Source of the DNA: Brucella gallinifaecis
GTDB lineage: Bacteria > Pseudomonadota > Alphaproteobacteria > Rhizobiales > Rhizobiaceae
Assembly (NCBI RefSeq): GCF_006476605.1
Contig: NZ_ML636803.1
Coordinates: forward strand, 124,001-188,000
Direction: 5' to 3'
DNA: 64,000 bases
The notes under the pieces are model-generated. The model did no database searches and was not told the DNA's origin. It saw nothing but the letters and a program-made list of their open reading frames with translations. Every line of letters starts with the position of its first letter. Position 1 is the first letter of the stretch. The translations under genes and the position numbers were made by a program. This document shows positions 46,978 through 57,012 of the stretch, piece after piece.

Positions 46978-47904
46978 TCAACCCCAGCGTTTGTGGAACC
47001 ACATCCACTGGCCCGGATATTCACGTACCCATTCCTCAACAGTATCGTTAAGAAGCTGCGCAGTCGCAGCAATGTCGATCTCGCCCTTTTCGTCGCGTGG
47101 CAGTTCCATGCGCTCTTTCAACTCAAGCCGATAACGGCCACCGGGCAGGCGAATACAGCGTGCGGGATAAACATCGCAATCATATTGCCTTGCGAGCTTT
47201 GCCAAAAGCGGATTGGTATTTACGGGGCGATTGAAGAATGTGGAGGGAATGCCGCGCTGGAATTTTTGATCCACCAGCATCCCGACATTGCCATCTGCAT
47301 CCAGAACACGCGCCAGCGACCATGCGGCGCCAGCCTTGGAAGGCACCAGATGACCCATATTGGTCTTGCGTGCTTTAAGAACTGTTTTTGCGATATAGGG
47401 ATTGTTCGGCGGACGGAAGAGGGCGGTTACATCAAGGCCGAATGTCCCTGCACAAATCGGCAGAAGTTCAAAATTGCCCGTATGTGCGGTGAAAAAGATA
47501 TGCGGTTTTTTCTCGTCGCGCAGACGCTCAAAAATCGGAATGCCCTCGACTTCGATCAGCCCCGGTTCCGTCGCATTGGGATCAAAATCGAAGATCGCAT
47601 CGAGGAAAATATATTCCGCGAAAAGACGTGCCATCGAATCCCACATTTCAACGGCGATTTTCTCAATTTCAGCGTCGCTCTTCTCAGGGTAAGCCAGACG
47701 CAGATTGTTGGTGGCAACCTTGTGTCGAGGTGTGAGCGGTCCCACTTTTCGCGCAAACCATGCCGAAAAGCGGATTGCGCTTTTGGCAGGCAGCAGACGC
47801 AGCAGTGCGAGCGCGATAAACACAGCCTGCGCCCAAAGCCAGTAGTTAAACTGCTTGAGCTTGCGCGACCACTTGAAGAGAAGAAGCTTGAACTTGAACA
47901 TCAT
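46978..47904 (-). CDS. lpxXL: Lipid A acyltransferase LpxXL (very-long-chain acyl transfer)
   Basis: A 308-residue LpxL/MsbB-family acyltransferase with one N-terminal membrane helix (about 20-42). The HX4(D/E) catalytic motif is HTGNFE near residue 140, and FRPPNNPYI and DQKFQRGIPSTFFNRP are family features. In Rhizobiales LpxXL moves the 27-hydroxyoctacosanoyl (or similar) chain from AcpXL onto lipid A. It follows adhXL by 15 bases, as in the classical cluster, but acpXL and the KAS genes are 18 kb away. Confidence 0.92.
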   Translation of the reverse strand: MMFKFKLLLFKWSRKLKQFNYWLWAQAVFIALALLRLLPAKSAIRFSAWFARKVGPLTPRHKVATNNLRLAYPEKSDAEIEKIAVEMWDSMARLFAEYIFLDAIFDFDPNATEPGLIEVEGIPIFERLRDEKKPHIFFTAHTGNFELLPICAGTFGLDVTALFRPPNNPYIAKTVLKARKTNMGHLVPSKAGAAWSLARVLDADGNVGMLVDQKFQRGIPSTFFNRPVNTNPLLAKLARQYDCDVYPARCIRLPGGRYRLELKERMELPRDEKGEIDIAATAQLLNDTVEEWVREYPGQWMWFHKRWG

Positions 47905-47919
47905 TTACTGGGCCGGAGC

Positions 47920-48948
47920 TTAGTCGATCTGCAATACGATCTTGCCGAACACGTCGCGGCCTTCCATGCGCTTCAAGGCGGTGTCAATGTCATCAAAGCC
48001 GACAATGGTGTCGATAACCGGATGTACAACACCCTGCGCCATTTTCTGCATCGCATCAGCCATATTTTCCATGCGGCAACCGAAGGAGCCGAGGATTTTA
48101 AGCTGCTGCTGGAACAGTTGCATCAGGTTCATATTGGTCGATACACCGGAGGTTGAACCACAGGTGACAAGACGTGCACCGCGCTTCATGCAGAGCATTG
48201 AGCCTGCCCATGTGTCGGCACCAACATGCTCAAACACAACGTCAACGCCTTTTTTCCTGGTAAGCTTGCGCACAACACCTTCAAAGCGGTCAACACGATA
48301 GTTGATGACATGATCAGCACCAAGCGCCTTGGCTTTTTCGATCTTGTCGTCTGAGCCAACCGTGGTGATGACTGTGCAGCCCATCTTCTTGGCAAGCTGA
48401 ATAGCCGCCGAACCAATGCCTGAACCGCCGGCCTGAACAAGCACTGTTTCACCCGGCTGGAGCTTGGCATTGTCAAACAGCATATGCTCAACCGTACCAA
48501 AGGTAACAGGAGCAACAGCCGCACCAATCGCATCAACACCGGGAGGTGCGGGAACCAGCAAACGTGCTGGCAGATTGACGGCTTCACAGGCAAAGCCATC
48601 GAGATGGAAACCGTGAACGCCGCCCACATGCTCGCAGAGATTGTCACGACCTTCACGGCAAGCCTTGCACAGACCACATGTGCGTGCACCATAGATCGAC
48701 ACGAGCTGACCCGGCAGAACATTGGATACGCCCGGGCCGATTGCATCAACCACACCGGATGCTTCGGCTCCGATCACCAATGGCATTTTGCGCTTGGCAA
48801 ATGCCATGCCGCGCCAGCCCCATACGTCAATATGGTTGAGTGCAACGGCCTTGATCCTCACTGTTACTTCGCCATTGCCGGGCTCGGCAGGTGGTGCAAT
48901 GTCGGTCATTTCGAGACGACGGTCATCAAGAAGCTGCAAGGCACGCAT
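47920..48948 (-). CDS. Zinc-binding MDR dehydrogenase of the acpXL-lpxXL cluster (Adh2XL type)
   Basis: A 342-residue medium-chain dehydrogenase/reductase. The structural zinc site CGLCKACREGRDNLC is intact. The Rossmann motif VQAGGSGIGSAAIQLAK follows near residue 165. The catalytic-zinc Cys of classical alcohol dehydrogenases is not seen (NHIDVWGWRG in that place), so it may be a quinone-oxidoreductase- or enoyl-reductase-like enzyme. In the Rhizobium VLCFA cluster such a gene lies between fabF1XL and lpxXL, suggesting a reductive step of chain synthesis; this is inferred. Confidence 0.88.
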   Translation of the reverse strand: MRALQLLDDRRLEMTDIAPPAEPGNGEVTVRIKAVALNHIDVWGWRGMAFAKRKMPLVIGAEASGVVDAIGPGVSNVLPGQLVSIYGARTCGLCKACREGRDNLCEHVGGVHGFHLDGFACEAVNLPARLLVPAPPGVDAIGAAVAPVTFGTVEHMLFDNAKLQPGETVLVQAGGSGIGSAAIQLAKKMGCTVITTVGSDDKIEKAKALGADHVINYRVDRFEGVVRKLTRKKGVDVVFEHVGADTWAGSMLCMKRGARLVTCGSTSGVSTNMNLMQLFQQQLKILGSFGCRMENMADAMQKMAQGVVHPVIDTIVGFDDIDTALKRMEGRDVFGKIVLQID

Positions 48949-49018
48949 GAATTTATCCTTTTCAAGACATAATCCCGGAGAGCATTCGGCTTTCCGGGAT
49001 TACCGAGAATGTTCAAGC

Positions 49019-49095
49019 ATGCCTCCCAAAAGTGGAAACCGGTTTTGGGTTAAAGACATGCGTATAAGCATAGAACGAAAGCGCGTAGCGCTCTA
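49019..49095 (+). repeat. Intergenic repeat, type 2, copy 3
   Basis: Begins ATGCCTCCCAAAAGTGG, has an AAACCGGTTTTGGG core with TTAAAGACATGCGTA, and ends GCGCTCTA. It belongs to the same class as the copies at 18773-18846 and 35710-35760 and resembles repeats scattered through Rhizobiales genomes. Confidence 0.65.
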
Positions 49096-49744
49096 GGTTT
49101 TAGACCGATTAATTCGGATTTGCCGTTAATACAAGGCTGGTATTTTGCCTTAGTCAAAAACCTTATTGTTTTTTGTTGTTTACTTCGTCCTAATCCCCGC
49201 ACCCAGATTACCGGTGCGGGTATAGCTTGTTCACTCCACGTTCTGCAAGGCAAAGTTTATTTCTATTCCTTGTATATAATTCAGCTATCATTGTTGCAGA
49301 GAAACCATACATTGTTGAAAACTTATGTGGATTGCCTCGGTCTCAGAAGCAAAGACAGCCCCAGCTTTTCTAAGCGTGTGCGCGGTTACCGGAACTTCTT
49401 CTTTTCTGCGTTTTTGTTGAAGGGTCTGTTTGCCGAAGTGTCCAGCCAGACGCGACCAGATGGAGAAGAAATAAACAAAAGTACTTCTATTTTGATTGCC
49501 GCGATACTTTTTGACAATGGCGGAAGGGCCGGGATAAAAAATCAGTTTTTGTTTATTGGTTTTTACAGTGATGTATGCGTTGCGAATATGTTATTCTCAG
49601 TCTTGGGTGATTTTGCCTGCACACCAGACGCTGAATTGCAGTCAATACATCTGTTATCCTGAGCATAATTGAATAGAACATTTATGCTATTAATGAAGCG
49701 ATAGCGGTATGCGAACTTTCTCCGTTATTATTTCATTTTTTGTA

Positions 49745-49912
49745 ATGGCCCGGAAGTTTAAATCACTTCCTGTGGTGCATAACTTTTCAAGAACCCAGCA
49801 CTTGTGGTTTATGCAATGCGCAGCGAACAAGGATGCGGCCATCTGACGAGATCGCAGGTAACTGGAAAACAGCTTTGGTAAAATCCAGCCCAATTATGGT
49901 AATCTCATCCAT
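49745..49912 (-). pseudogene. Degraded IS110-family transposase N-terminus
   Basis: On the - strand from 49912, MDEITIIGLDFTKAVFQLPA followed by SSDGRILVRCALHKPQVL matches the first 40 residues of IS110/IS1111 transposases (DEDD start, with the first catalytic Asp in GLD). A stop then follows at 49787-49789. The frame shifts to LEKLCTTGSD, which resembles the next conserved part, and then homology is lost. The remaining 300 or so residues and the element ends are missing. Recognition is from memory of the family. Confidence 0.75.
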
Positions 49913-50410
49913 GCAGCGGTACTTACTTTGTGGTGTATTGCAACGGCCACGTTAGGTATTTTCGATACCGGCTAGAAAGGTTGTTAAGTACTCACTGCAG
50001 ATTGCTGCTCAGTTACAAAGACGTAGATGCCCAACACTTGGTTCGTAGCGTCTTTACGAGACCTGTATAAAAGTCAAAGGAAAATGGTTGTTTTGTATTG
50101 AGCCGCTTCATTGACCCTGATGTCGTACTTTCAACTCATCATCCCGCGCACCAGAAACCCAGGGGGCGCTGTCGCTGCTGACACCTCGTATCGCATACAC
50201 CCGGATTACGCACCGACAATTCTTTGTTTGCAACCTTTAAAACACACGATCGCAAATTGGTGTTTAGCGCTAGTTCCATCAAAAGCTTCCAAAAATGGAA
50301 ATCTTGAAACAGACAGATTGCCAATTGTCACTTCAAAACAGGTTTAGCATTCAAAGTATATGCTCTAGATTATCTATAATTGATATAGTTTCTGAATATG
50401 ACTTGTTTAA

Positions 50411-51625
50411 CTATAAGATCAATACTTTACATGATTCACCAGCTTTTGCAGCAGGAGCATTTTCATTTCTGATCAATAATGCCTGAGAGCGGACCAAAGC
50501 CGTAAGCATTGATGAATCCTGCACGGAAAACGGGGTTGCAATGAGTGTGCAGTCAGGGGCCTGTATGACAGTTGCGCGGATATAATCGCGTCGATGATCA
50601 TTGGATTTCAATGCTGTACCGAGCTTTGCCGGGCGAATGTCTGCGCTCAATTCTGTGCCGGAGAGTTTGGCAACCAGTGGGCGCAGAAAAACAAGGCTGC
50701 AAACAAGGCTGGAAACCGGATTACCAGGAAGTCCGATAACATGCACTGTTTTACCGGAAACTGTTTTGCGACCATACATGAGCGGCTTGCCCGGACGCAT
50801 GGCAATTTTCCAGAAATCGAGATCGACGCCACAATTGAGTAAAGCATCATGAACGAAGTCGCGATCTCCGACTGACGCGCCACCAATTGTCACCAGAATA
50901 TCGATATTGTCTGCAAAAGCGTCACTGATTGCCGTTTCGATCTTTGCTGCATCGTCAACTATAATGCCCAGATCTTCTGGAGTGCCACCTGCACGACGGA
51001 TAATCTCAGCGATTCCAACACTGTTGGAAGCTACAATCTGGTCCGGGCCGGGGATTGTTCCTGGGGGAACGAGTTCGTCACCTGTAGCAAGTATAGCGAT
51101 ACGTGGTTGCCGGAACACGCAGATTGTTGCATTGCCACTGGCGGCTGCAAGTGAAAGCGCTGGCGCATCAAGAGAGCGTCCAACCGGCACTACAATGTCT
51201 CCGGGGGCAAAATCTAATCCCGCACGACGGATATGGCGACCTTTGTCTAATCCCTGATGGATTGTCAGTTTTTCCCCGCAACGTTCGGTGTCTTCCTGAA
51301 TAACGATGCTGTCTGCATCTGTGGGCATAGGTGCGCCGGTGAAAATACGCACAGCCTGGCCTTGTTTCAGACGGCCTTCAAAACGTTTACCAGCCGCTGA
51401 TTCGCCAATGACATTGAATTCCAGAGGGTAATTTATCTTCTCAGGTGCAATCAGCGCATAGCCATCCATGGCCGAGCAATCGAAGGGAGGTTGCTGCAGT
51501 TTGGCCTGAACGGCTTCTGCAACAACACGCCCGCCTGCTTCAGAGAGGGAGAGATTCTCTGTACCATGCGGTTGCACGCTATTTAGAATGCGCGCAAGTG
51601 CTTCATCGACTGGCAGCAGGGACAT
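50411..51625 (-). CDS. moeA: Molybdopterin molybdotransferase MoeA
   Basis: A 404-residue MoeA. It has PPFDCSAMDGYAL, the FTGAPMPTDADSIVIQED block, ILATGDELVPPG, TIGGASVGDRDFV and VIGLPGNPVSSLV, covering all domains. It inserts molybdate into adenylylated molybdopterin. It follows moaC with a 24-base gap. In related genomes lexA is next downstream; here the 3' side opens into the gene-poor region. The last residues lie in AT-rich sequence, but the length is normal. Confidence 0.96.
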   Translation of the reverse strand: MSLLPVDEALARILNSVQPHGTENLSLSEAGGRVVAEAVQAKLQQPPFDCSAMDGYALIAPEKINYPLEFNVIGESAAGKRFEGRLKQGQAVRIFTGAPMPTDADSIVIQEDTERCGEKLTIHQGLDKGRHIRRAGLDFAPGDIVVPVGRSLDAPALSLAAASGNATICVFRQPRIAILATGDELVPPGTIPGPDQIVASNSVGIAEIIRRAGGTPEDLGIIVDDAAKIETAISDAFADNIDILVTIGGASVGDRDFVHDALLNCGVDLDFWKIAMRPGKPLMYGRKTVSGKTVHVIGLPGNPVSSLVCSLVFLRPLVAKLSGTELSADIRPAKLGTALKSNDHRRDYIRATVIQAPDCTLIATPFSVQDSSMLTALVRSQALLIRNENAPAAKAGESCKVLIL

Positions 51626-51649
51626 ATGGCTTCCTCTCGTCTGAAAACT

Positions 51650-52126
51650 TCAGGCTTCCCAGTTGCCTGATTTTCCGCCGCTCTTTGCTGAAACATGAAT
51701 ATCAGTGATTTCCATATGGCGATCGACGGCTTTGGCCATGTCATAAATAGTGAGGCAGGTTACAGAAACCGCGGTAAGTGCTTCCATTTCAACCCCGGTA
51801 CGGCCTTTGAGTTTTGCTGTCGCAGATATGCGCAGACCGGGAAGAGTCTGGTCGGATTCAATTTCAACGGATATTTTCGTCAGCATGAGCGGATGACAGA
51901 GCGGAATAAGATCCGCTGTTTTCTTGGCAGCCATGATGCCAGCAAGCCGTGCAGCGCCGATAACATCGCCCTTGGCGGCGTTCCCTTCGAGAATAAGCGC
52001 CAGAGTTTCCGGCTTCATTCTCACTGCACCGACAGCGGTTGCCTGACGTTCAGTCTCAACCTTATCGCCAACATCGACCATATGGGCGGCACCAGTCTGA
52101 TCAATATGGGTGAGTTTCACAGTCAT
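51650..52126 (-). CDS. moaC: Cyclic pyranopterin monophosphate synthase MoaC
   Basis: A 158-residue MoaC. The motifs [17 protein letters not shown] and [23 protein letters not shown] include the active-site His, Glu, Asp and Lys residues. It makes cPMP, the first stable Moco intermediate, together with MoaA (not in the window). It begins three bases after trpC ends, an order conserved in Rhizobiales (trpD-trpC-moaC-moeA). Confidence 0.97.
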   Translation of the reverse strand: MTVKLTHIDQTGAAHMVDVGDKVETERQATAVGAVRMKPETLALILEGNAAKGDVIGAARLAGIMAAKKTADLIPLCHPLMLTKISVEIESDQTLPGLRISATAKLKGRTGVEMEALTAVSVTCLTIYDMAKAVDRHMEITDIHVSAKSGGKSGNWEA

Positions 52127-52129
52127 TGC

Positions 52130-52930
52130 TTATGCCTTGCCAGTCAGAAGCTCACGAGTAGCACTTGCCACATCCTCTTTGCGCATCAAGCTTTCTCCAA
52201 TCAGGAATGTGCCGATATTGGACCTCTCAAGACGCAGGCAATCATCATGGGTGAAAATCCCGCTCTCGCCCACCAGTACACGATCTGAAGGCACCATTTT
52301 AGCAAGGCGCTCGGAAACGGCCAGATCAACGTCAAAGGTACGAAGGTTGCGATTGTTGACGCCAATGAGACGCGATGAAAGCTGCAATGCGCGGTCCATC
52401 TCTGTTTCGTCATGCACTTCAATCAATGCATCCATGCCAAGTTCAAAAGCCGTTTCTTCAAGTGCCTTTGCGAGGTCATTATCAACGCTTGCCATAATGA
52501 TAAGAATACAATCAGCACCCCAGCTGCGTGCCTCGTAGACCTGATATGTATCGAAAAGGAAATCCTTGCGCAGCGCAGGCAGAGAGCAGGCATTGCGTGC
52601 AGCCGTCAGAAATTCCGGCGCCCCCTGAAAAGATGGTGTATCGGTTAGAACAGAAAGGCAGGCGGCACCACCATCCTCATAGGCTTTCGCCAATGCGGGT
52701 GGATCAAAATCCGGGCGGATAAGCCCTTTTGACGGGCTTGCTTTCTTTATTTCTGCAATCAACGCAAACTTGTTGGCCGCATGTTTTGCTTCTAGAGCCT
52801 TGAGAAAACCGCGGGTTGCTGATTGATCCCTGGCGCGTGCCTTCACTTCATCAAGGGGAAGGCGTGCCTTTGCGGCAGCGATTTCTTCGCGCTTATAGGC
52901 TTCGATTTTCCGCAAAATGTCGGTGGACAT
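52130..52930 (-). CDS. trpC: Indole-3-glycerol phosphate synthase
   Basis: A 266-residue monofunctional TIM barrel. It has [21 protein letters not shown] with the catalytic Lys and Glu, [26 protein letters not shown], and [16 protein letters not shown]. It closes the indole ring in tryptophan synthesis. There is no fused trpF domain. It lies 16 bases after trpD. Confidence 0.97.
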   Translation of the reverse strand: MSTDILRKIEAYKREEIAAAKARLPLDEVKARARDQSATRGFLKALEAKHAANKFALIAEIKKASPSKGLIRPDFDPPALAKAYEDGGAACLSVLTDTPSFQGAPEFLTAARNACSLPALRKDFLFDTYQVYEARSWGADCILIIMASVDNDLAKALEETAFELGMDALIEVHDETEMDRALQLSSRLIGVNNRNLRTFDVDLAVSERLAKMVPSDRVLVGESGIFTHDDCLRLERSNIGTFLIGESLMRKEDVASATRELLTGKA

Positions 52931-52946
52931 GATTTAATCCTCTCCG

Positions 52947-53966
52947 TCAGAGCGGCTGTTCGTTTGATACAGCGACAAGCTTTTGCAAAACTGTCAGTGC
53001 AGCGCCACTGTCGATTGATTGTGTTGCAAGGGCAATACCGTCTTTAAGGTCTTTTGCCTTGCCGGAAATTACCAGTGCTGCGGCTGAATTTAACAAGACG
53101 ATATCACGATAAGCATTTTTAGCACCTTCGAGAACTGCCAGCAGTGCCTTGGCGTTGAGCTCTGCGTCTCCACCCTTGAGTTCAGATATATCCACACGGC
53201 GAAGCCCCACATCTTCCGGCTCAATTTCAAATGTGCGGATTGAGCCGTTCTCCAATGCTGCAATCTTGGTGGTGCCAGCGGTGGTCATCTCGTCAAGACC
53301 ATCGCCATAGACGACCCATGCGGTTTTTGATCCCAGCTCCTTGAGAACTTCCGCCAGCGGTTCAACCCATTCTGCCGAGAAGACACCAACAAGCTGGTGC
53401 TTGACGCTCGCCGGATTTGAAAGTGGTCCGAGCAGATTGAAAATTGTGCGGGTGCCAAGTTCAACGCGTGAGGGGCCAACATGGCGCATAGCGGAATGAT
53501 GCATGGGGGCAAACATGAAGCCAAGTCCTGCTTCACTGATGCTGCGGCCAATTGTATTGGCATCGGCTTCAATGTTGACGCCAAGAGCCGCAAGAGCATC
53601 GGCTGCCCCTGAACGGGAGGAGAGGGCACGATTGCCATGTTTTGCAACCGGAACACCTGCGCCAGCAATGACAAAAGCAGAGCAGCTTGAGACATTGTAT
53701 GAGCCGGACTGGTCGCCGCCCGTGCCGACAATGTCCACAGCATTCTCCGGTGCTGAAACCGGTACCATGCGTGAACGCATGGAGGCGACAGCACCGGCAA
53801 TTTCCGGTACGGTTTCGCCACGCACGCGCAAGGCCATCAGAAAGCCACCGATCTGCGAAGGGGTGGCCTGACCGGACATCATGATGTCGAAGGCTGCTTT
53901 GGAATCCTCGAACGACAGTGGTGTGCCGGTGGCAGCCTTGGCGATATAGGGTTTTAAGTCAGCCAT
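52947..53966 (-). CDS. trpD: Anthranilate phosphoribosyltransferase
   Basis: A 339-residue TrpD. The PRPP loop [19 protein letters not shown] and [21 protein letters not shown] are intact, as is [31 protein letters not shown]. It transfers phosphoribose to anthranilate. There is no fused TrpG domain; Rhizobiales usually carry a TrpEG fusion elsewhere. It follows the SurA/PpiD-like gene by 20 bases. Confidence 0.97.
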   Translation of the reverse strand: MADLKPYIAKAATGTPLSFEDSKAAFDIMMSGQATPSQIGGFLMALRVRGETVPEIAGAVASMRSRMVPVSAPENAVDIVGTGGDQSGSYNVSSCSAFVIAGAGVPVAKHGNRALSSRSGAADALAALGVNIEADANTIGRSISEAGLGFMFAPMHHSAMRHVGPSRVELGTRTIFNLLGPLSNPASVKHQLVGVFSAEWVEPLAEVLKELGSKTAWVVYGDGLDEMTTAGTTKIAALENGSIRTFEIEPEDVGLRRVDISELKGGDAELNAKALLAVLEGAKNAYRDIVLLNSAAALVISGKAKDLKDGIALATQSIDSGAALTVLQKLVAVSNEQPL

Positions 53967-53986
53967 TCTTTTATGTCCGCTGCTTG

Positions 53987-55873
53987 TCAGAATGCCAGTG
54001 CGTTATTGATGGCCGTCTGGTTGATTTTAACCGGGTACTGCTTTTGCAATTCACCAACCAATTGTTCCAGAAGATCATTGGTCAAGGCTGTTGCGAGATA
54101 GGTTTTCTGTTCGTCTGGAATGGCTTCAGGACCAGCGGCTGTAGGCTCAACCACTTCAATTACCTTGAACAGAAGCTGCCCATCATTTGACACAGCGCCT
54201 GCTGTACCTGTGTGGTTAAGCGGGCCACGGAATACCTGTGCCGTTGCAGCCGAACCAAAATCAGCATCATTCGTATTGCGGGTAATGCCACGCTTGGTCT
54301 GTTTTTCGACGCCTGCATCGGCGGCGATTGCATCAAGTGTCTCACCATCATCAAGGCGCTTTTTCAGCTCTGCCATACGTTCATTGAGACGCTTGACCGC
54401 TTCTTCGCCTTTCCATGCAGCTGTAACCTTGTCCTTGACTTCGTCCAGTGTACGATCACGCGCTGGTGTTATTTCATCAACCTGATACCAGAGATAACCA
54501 CTATTACCCAGCGTCAGGGCATCATTGTCGAAGCCCTGGTCGGCCTGGAATACAGCCGGGAGCAGCGCTTCCGCGGTTGGTAATTCGACGGCTTTACCCG
54601 ATGGATCATTACCTTCGTCATCAATCGCTTCGATTGTCACAGCTTTGAGGCTCAGACCCTTGGCGACATCTGCCATGCTGGCCCCTTCAGAACGTTGCTG
54701 TTCGTAAGAATCATGAATGCCATTGATGCTGCTGATAGCGATATTGGTTGCTACAGTGTTGCGAATTTCATTTTCGACTTCTGCGAGTTCTTTTACATTT
54801 GCCGGGTTAATTGCTGTGACGCGCAGAATAACCGGGCCAAAGGCACCTTTTACAACATCGCTGACGCCGCCTTCGTCGAGTGCAAATGCTGCATCAGCAA
54901 TGATTGCATCCGGGAGAGCTGTTTTTTCAAAGGTGCCAAGAACCAGATCATTTTCGCTCTTGCCCTGTTCCTTGCCAATATCCACAAAGCTGGTGCCAGC
55001 CACGATTTTTTCGTGTGCAGCCTTTGCAGCGGCTTCATCTGCAAAATTAAGCTGCTCAATCGTGCGGGTTTCATTGGTGCTGAAACGGCTTTTGTTCTTC
55101 TCGTAATAATCCTTGATTTCATCCTGTGTGACAGCCGTCGGGTCGGAAATATCCGAAGGTTCAAGCTTCACATAGGTAATCTTGCGGTATTCCGGTGCTT
55201 TGTATTCGTCTTTATGTTCTTCAAAATAGGTCTTGAGCGCTTCATCCGAAGGGGCAGGGACCGCATCGGCTTTTTCAGCCGCAATTGTAATATAGTCGGC
55301 ACTGCGGCTTTCACTCTGATAAAGAGCAAGCGCTTTCAGCATTGCGTCGGGTATTTTCAGGCCGTCGGTGGAAGCTTCGATGATCTGCTGGCGACGCGCA
55401 ACTTTTGCACGATTGTCGAGATAATCCTGCGGGCGAATGTTTGACTGGCGCAAAACCGCATCAAACTGGGCGCGGCTGAAATTGCCGCTTGCATCCTGAA
55501 ATGAAGGATCTTCGCCGGTGAGACGGGCAATACCATCCTTGGAAAGACCAAGTTGCATATTGCGTGCCTGCTCATCGAGTACGACCCCGGCTGCGAGCTG
55601 TGCCAGAACCTGCTGGTCGACGCCGAGCTGTTGCGCCTGTTCACGATTAAGCCGCTGGCGGAACTGTTGCGAAAGCCGCATCAACTGCTGTTCATAGGCA
55701 AAACGGTAATCAGATGTGCTGACTTTTGAACTGCCAGCGCTGATTGCTGAATCCACTTCCATTTCACCCTGGAACGCATCCGTAATACCCCAAGCCGCAA
55801 AGCTGAGGACGAGCAGGCCAAGAAGAAGCTTGGCAACCCAGGATCTGGCGGCATCACGCATACTGTCGAGCAT
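53987..55873 (-). CDS. PpiD/SurA-like membrane-anchored peptidylprolyl isomerase
   Basis: A 628-residue protein. One N-terminal membrane helix (about 12-33; [19 protein letters not shown]) anchors a periplasmic body. A SurA-N-like helical domain (about 35-200), a parvulin-type rotamase region (about 230-370) and a C-terminal part follow. It resembles PpiD, the chaperone near the SecYEG exit. Rotamase residues are degenerate in places, so chaperone function may dominate. It heads the - strand run ahead of trpD and is divergent from tpiA. Confidence 0.9.
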   Translation of the reverse strand: MLDSMRDAARSWVAKLLLGLLVLSFAAWGITDAFQGEMEVDSAISAGSSKVSTSDYRFAYEQQLMRLSQQFRQRLNREQAQQLGVDQQVLAQLAAGVVLDEQARNMQLGLSKDGIARLTGEDPSFQDASGNFSRAQFDAVLRQSNIRPQDYLDNRAKVARRQQIIEASTDGLKIPDAMLKALALYQSESRSADYITIAAEKADAVPAPSDEALKTYFEEHKDEYKAPEYRKITYVKLEPSDISDPTAVTQDEIKDYYEKNKSRFSTNETRTIEQLNFADEAAAKAAHEKIVAGTSFVDIGKEQGKSENDLVLGTFEKTALPDAIIADAAFALDEGGVSDVVKGAFGPVILRVTAINPANVKELAEVENEIRNTVATNIAISSINGIHDSYEQQRSEGASMADVAKGLSLKAVTIEAIDDEGNDPSGKAVELPTAEALLPAVFQADQGFDNDALTLGNSGYLWYQVDEITPARDRTLDEVKDKVTAAWKGEEAVKRLNERMAELKKRLDDGETLDAIAADAGVEKQTKRGITRNTNDADFGSAATAQVFRGPLNHTGTAGAVSNDGQLLFKVIEVVEPTAAGPEAIPDEQKTYLATALTNDLLEQLVGELQKQYPVKINQTAINNALAF

Positions 55874-56089
55874 TGGAAACCCTTTAAGAACAAAACAAAG
55901 CCCGGCTATCTGTAAAGATAAGCCTTTAAGAGGGGATAACCTTAAGAAAGGTTCCGATGCAAGTTCTCATTGTGTGTAGAACACCAAGAACATTGCATTG
56001 CTGTGCGAATACGCTTAGTCAATGGCAAAATTTGGCGCTACTCGCATATTGTTGAGTGGTTTGCTGTCGTTCAAGGCGAGGAGAATGAC

Positions 56090-56854
56090 ATGACTCCGGG
56101 AATCCGACCGCTGGTTGCTGGCAACTGGAAAATGAATGGTACGGGAGAATCTCTGACCGAATTGCGTGCGATTGCTGCGGGGCTTAGCTCTGATCTTGGT
56201 CGCAAGCTTGATGCTGTGATCTGCGTCCCTGCAACTTTGCTCTCACGTGCGGCAGAAACGCTTGAAGGCGAAACTGTTGGTCTTGGCGGGCAGGACTGCC
56301 ATCCAAAAGTATCTGGCGCACACACAGGCGATATTTCAGCGCAAATGCTCAAAGAAGCCGGTGCGAGCCATGTTATTCTTGGCCATTCAGAGCGCCGTAC
56401 CGATCATCGGGAATCCAGTGAATTGGTGCGCAGCAAGACCGAGGCTGCGTGGAGTGGCGGTCTTGTGGCAATCGTTTGTGTTGGCGAAACGGCCGATGAA
56501 CGCAAAGCAGAGCGCACTCTTGATGTTATTGGTGAACAGCTTGCGGCTTCTTTTCCTGAAGGTGTGAATGCTGAAAACACAATAGTTGCTTATGAGCCTG
56601 TCTGGGCCATTGGTACAGGTTTGACGCCAACGGTTCAGGATGTGCGGGCCGCTCATGCATTTATGCGCGAAAAATTGATTGAGCGTTTTGGAGCAAATGG
56701 TGCACATCTGCGCCTTCTTTATGGCGGTTCGGTAAAAGCGTCGAACGCAATGGAGTTGCTCAGCATTCCTGATGTGGATGGCGCATTGGTGGGCGGAGCA
56801 AGCTTGAAAGCAAACGATTTCCTTGCCATATGCGAAACCTATCGGAATTTGTAA
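56090..56854 (+). CDS. tpiA: Triosephosphate isomerase
   Basis: A 254-residue TIM. It has [11 protein letters not shown] with the catalytic Lys, [10 protein letters not shown] with the catalytic His, [11 protein letters not shown] with the catalytic Glu, and [12 protein letters not shown] for phosphate. It interconverts DHAP and G3P. The ATG at 56090 has GGCGAGGAGAATGAC directly upstream; the longer in-frame opening is not conserved. Confidence 0.98.
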   Translation: MTPGIRPLVAGNWKMNGTGESLTELRAIAAGLSSDLGRKLDAVICVPATLLSRAAETLEGETVGLGGQDCHPKVSGAHTGDISAQMLKEAGASHVILGHSERRTDHRESSELVRSKTEAAWSGGLVAIVCVGETADERKAERTLDVIGEQLAASFPEGVNAENTIVAYEPVWAIGTGLTPTVQDVRAAHAFMREKLIERFGANGAHLRLLYGGSVKASNAMELLSIPDVDGALVGGASLKANDFLAICETYRNL

Positions 56855-57012
56855 TGAGTGATGCTTCTGAATCTATATCAGGGGCAGGGCTTGGTTTATG
56901 ACGCAATAGCGTGTAAAGAGCCGCTCTATCTATTTGTATCATCGCTGGCCGGGCGCAAGTTTCATTGTTTTTCCGGTTATGCATTAGTCCAGAGATATAA
57001 AGACCTTAACCT

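Larger units (their letters stand above)
48949..50410. other. Gene-poor region with repeats and transposase debris
   Basis: No convincing gene in about 1.46 kb, very unusual for this compact window. It holds a perfect 10-bp inverted repeat (TAATCCCGGA/TCCGGGATTA, 48970-49002), a type 2 repeat (49019-49095), a CCCGCACC/GGTGCGGG stem near 49196-49221 and an IS110-type fragment (49745-49912). From about 50.0 kb it is AT-rich. A 180-codon open frame at 49120-49662 (+) has no recognisable motif and composition unlike real genes. This is the right border of the block that separates moeA from lexA. Confidence 0.75.

Noticed and set aside
46993-48156. 387-codon open frame on the + strand spanning lpxXL and adh
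   Set aside because: It crosses two well-supported genes antisense, is Cys/His-rich in a random pattern and has no domain I recognise.
49120-49662. 180-codon open frame on the + strand in the gene-poor region
   Set aside because: Rich in Leu, Phe, Ser and Cys without a recognised motif, no clear ribosome site, in decaying sequence. Kept only as part of the gene-poor region.
50111-50347. Short + strand open frame before moeA
   Set aside because: No motif, no neighbour support, AT-rich composition; probably chance.
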